A stretch of DNA of 6,376 nt from contig JAUVCY010000116.1 in the NCBI GenBank assembly GCA_030595585.1, positions 1 through 6,376 of the forward strand, in the 5' to 3' direction. Below, one piece after another: positions 6,291-6,376 of the stretch; position 1 is the first letter of the stretch; every line of letters begins with the position of its first letter. Made by a program: the position numbers and the translations under genes. This stretch comes from Thermoplasmatota archaeon (GTDB lineage Archaea > Thermoplasmatota > Penumbrarchaeia > Penumbrarchaeales > Penumbrarchaeaceae). The notes below the pieces were generated by a model. It made no database searches, had not been told where the DNA came from, and saw only the letters and a program-made list of their open reading frames with translations.

Positions 6291-6322
6291 GTCTTAGAAA
6301 AATCCTAAAGAATTTTTCAGAC
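6291..6322. repeat. Inverted repeat with a two-base bulge
   Basis: GTCT (6291-6294) pairs with AGAC (6319-6322) and GAAAAAT (6297-6303) with ATTTTTC (6312-6318), leaving TA (6295-6296) unpaired and an 8-nt loop. It abuts the next inverted repeat, sharing base 6322. Confidence 0.4.
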
Positions 6323-6363
6323 TTGGCCATTGACCTGTGTTATTTTTACTGCCAATGGCCAAG
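6322..6363. repeat. Perfect 11-bp inverted repeat with 20-nt AT-rich loop
   Basis: CTTGGCCATTG (6322-6332) pairs without mismatch with CAATGGCCAAG (6353-6363). The loop (6333-6352) contains TTATTTTTAC and ends in TGC, resembling the loop of the inverted repeat at 6133-6175 although the stem sequences are unrelated. The window ends 13 bases later, so the larger context is not visible. Confidence 0.65.
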
Positions 6364-6376
6364 AACTACGTTCGAA

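Larger units (their letters stand above)
6084..6376. other. Noncoding region rich in inverted repeats, no supported gene
   Basis: I find no convincing reading frame on either strand; the best plus-strand ATG frame (6124-6162) has 12 codons. The stretch is more AT-rich than the genes, has a run of nine T (6220-6228), and contains at least four inverted repeats in about 230 bp: 6133-6175, 6237-6265, 6291-6322 and 6322-6363. It could be the edge of a structured RNA, a remnant mobile element or a compound terminator zone. I do not recognise a known RNA family. Confidence 0.6.

Noticed and set aside
6317..6376. tRNA gene at the right edge, suggested by GTTCGAA at 6370-6376
   Set aside because: The T-loop-like word has no D-loop or anticodon arm at the proper distance upstream; that space is filled by the 11-bp inverted repeat 6322-6363.

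Overview
The window looks like chromosomal DNA from an archaeon, most plausibly a Thermoplasmatota-type euryarchaeote. Three observations support this. AT-rich TATA-like boxes lie about 22-27 nt upstream of start codons, the spacing expected of archaeal leaderless transcripts. Arginine is written mostly as AGG/AGA and isoleucine often as ATA. The gene families are a B12-dependent ribonucleotide reductase, an MTA/SAH-type nucleoside deaminase and a tiny two-CxxC zinc-ribbon protein. The phylum assignment is inference; no rRNA or other marker gene is present.

Layout. Positions 1-1457 (minus) hold the first 485 codons of a class II ribonucleotide reductase, nrdJ, which runs off the left edge. 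A 401-bp divergent intergenic region (1458-1858) carries the nrdJ promoter and Shine-Dalgarno sequence, the promoter of the next gene, and three copies of a GATCAGGYGG word. Positions 1859-4357 (plus) encode an 832-residue STAND-like ATPase with a winged-helix-like segment and about eight 40-residue TPR-like repeats, but no recognisable effector or DNA-binding output domain. It ends tail to tail, with a 6-bp overlap, against a minus-strand amidohydrolase of the MTA/SAH/5'-deoxyadenosine deaminase family (4352-5632). A 216-bp divergent region (5633-5848) carries promoters, a 10-bp perfect palindrome and two overlapping hairpins in front of a 55-residue zinc-ribbon protein (5849-6016). That gene is followed by a plausible hairpin plus T-tract terminator. 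The last roughly 290 bp contain no supported gene but an unusual run of inverted repeats, including two 11-bp stems with similar 20-21 nt loops.

How the genes relate. They do not form an operon: each borders a divergent or convergent junction. nrdJ makes deoxyribonucleotides using adenosylcobalamin. The deaminase salvages adenosine-type by-products of SAM and 5'-deoxyadenosyl chemistry. A metabolic link between the two is possible but not shown. The ATPase-TPR protein is probably a signalling or scaffold switch with unknown input and output. I see no clear new multi-gene system. The best leads are the effector-less STAND protein, the shared repeat word in its promoter region, and the structured noncoding 3' region.
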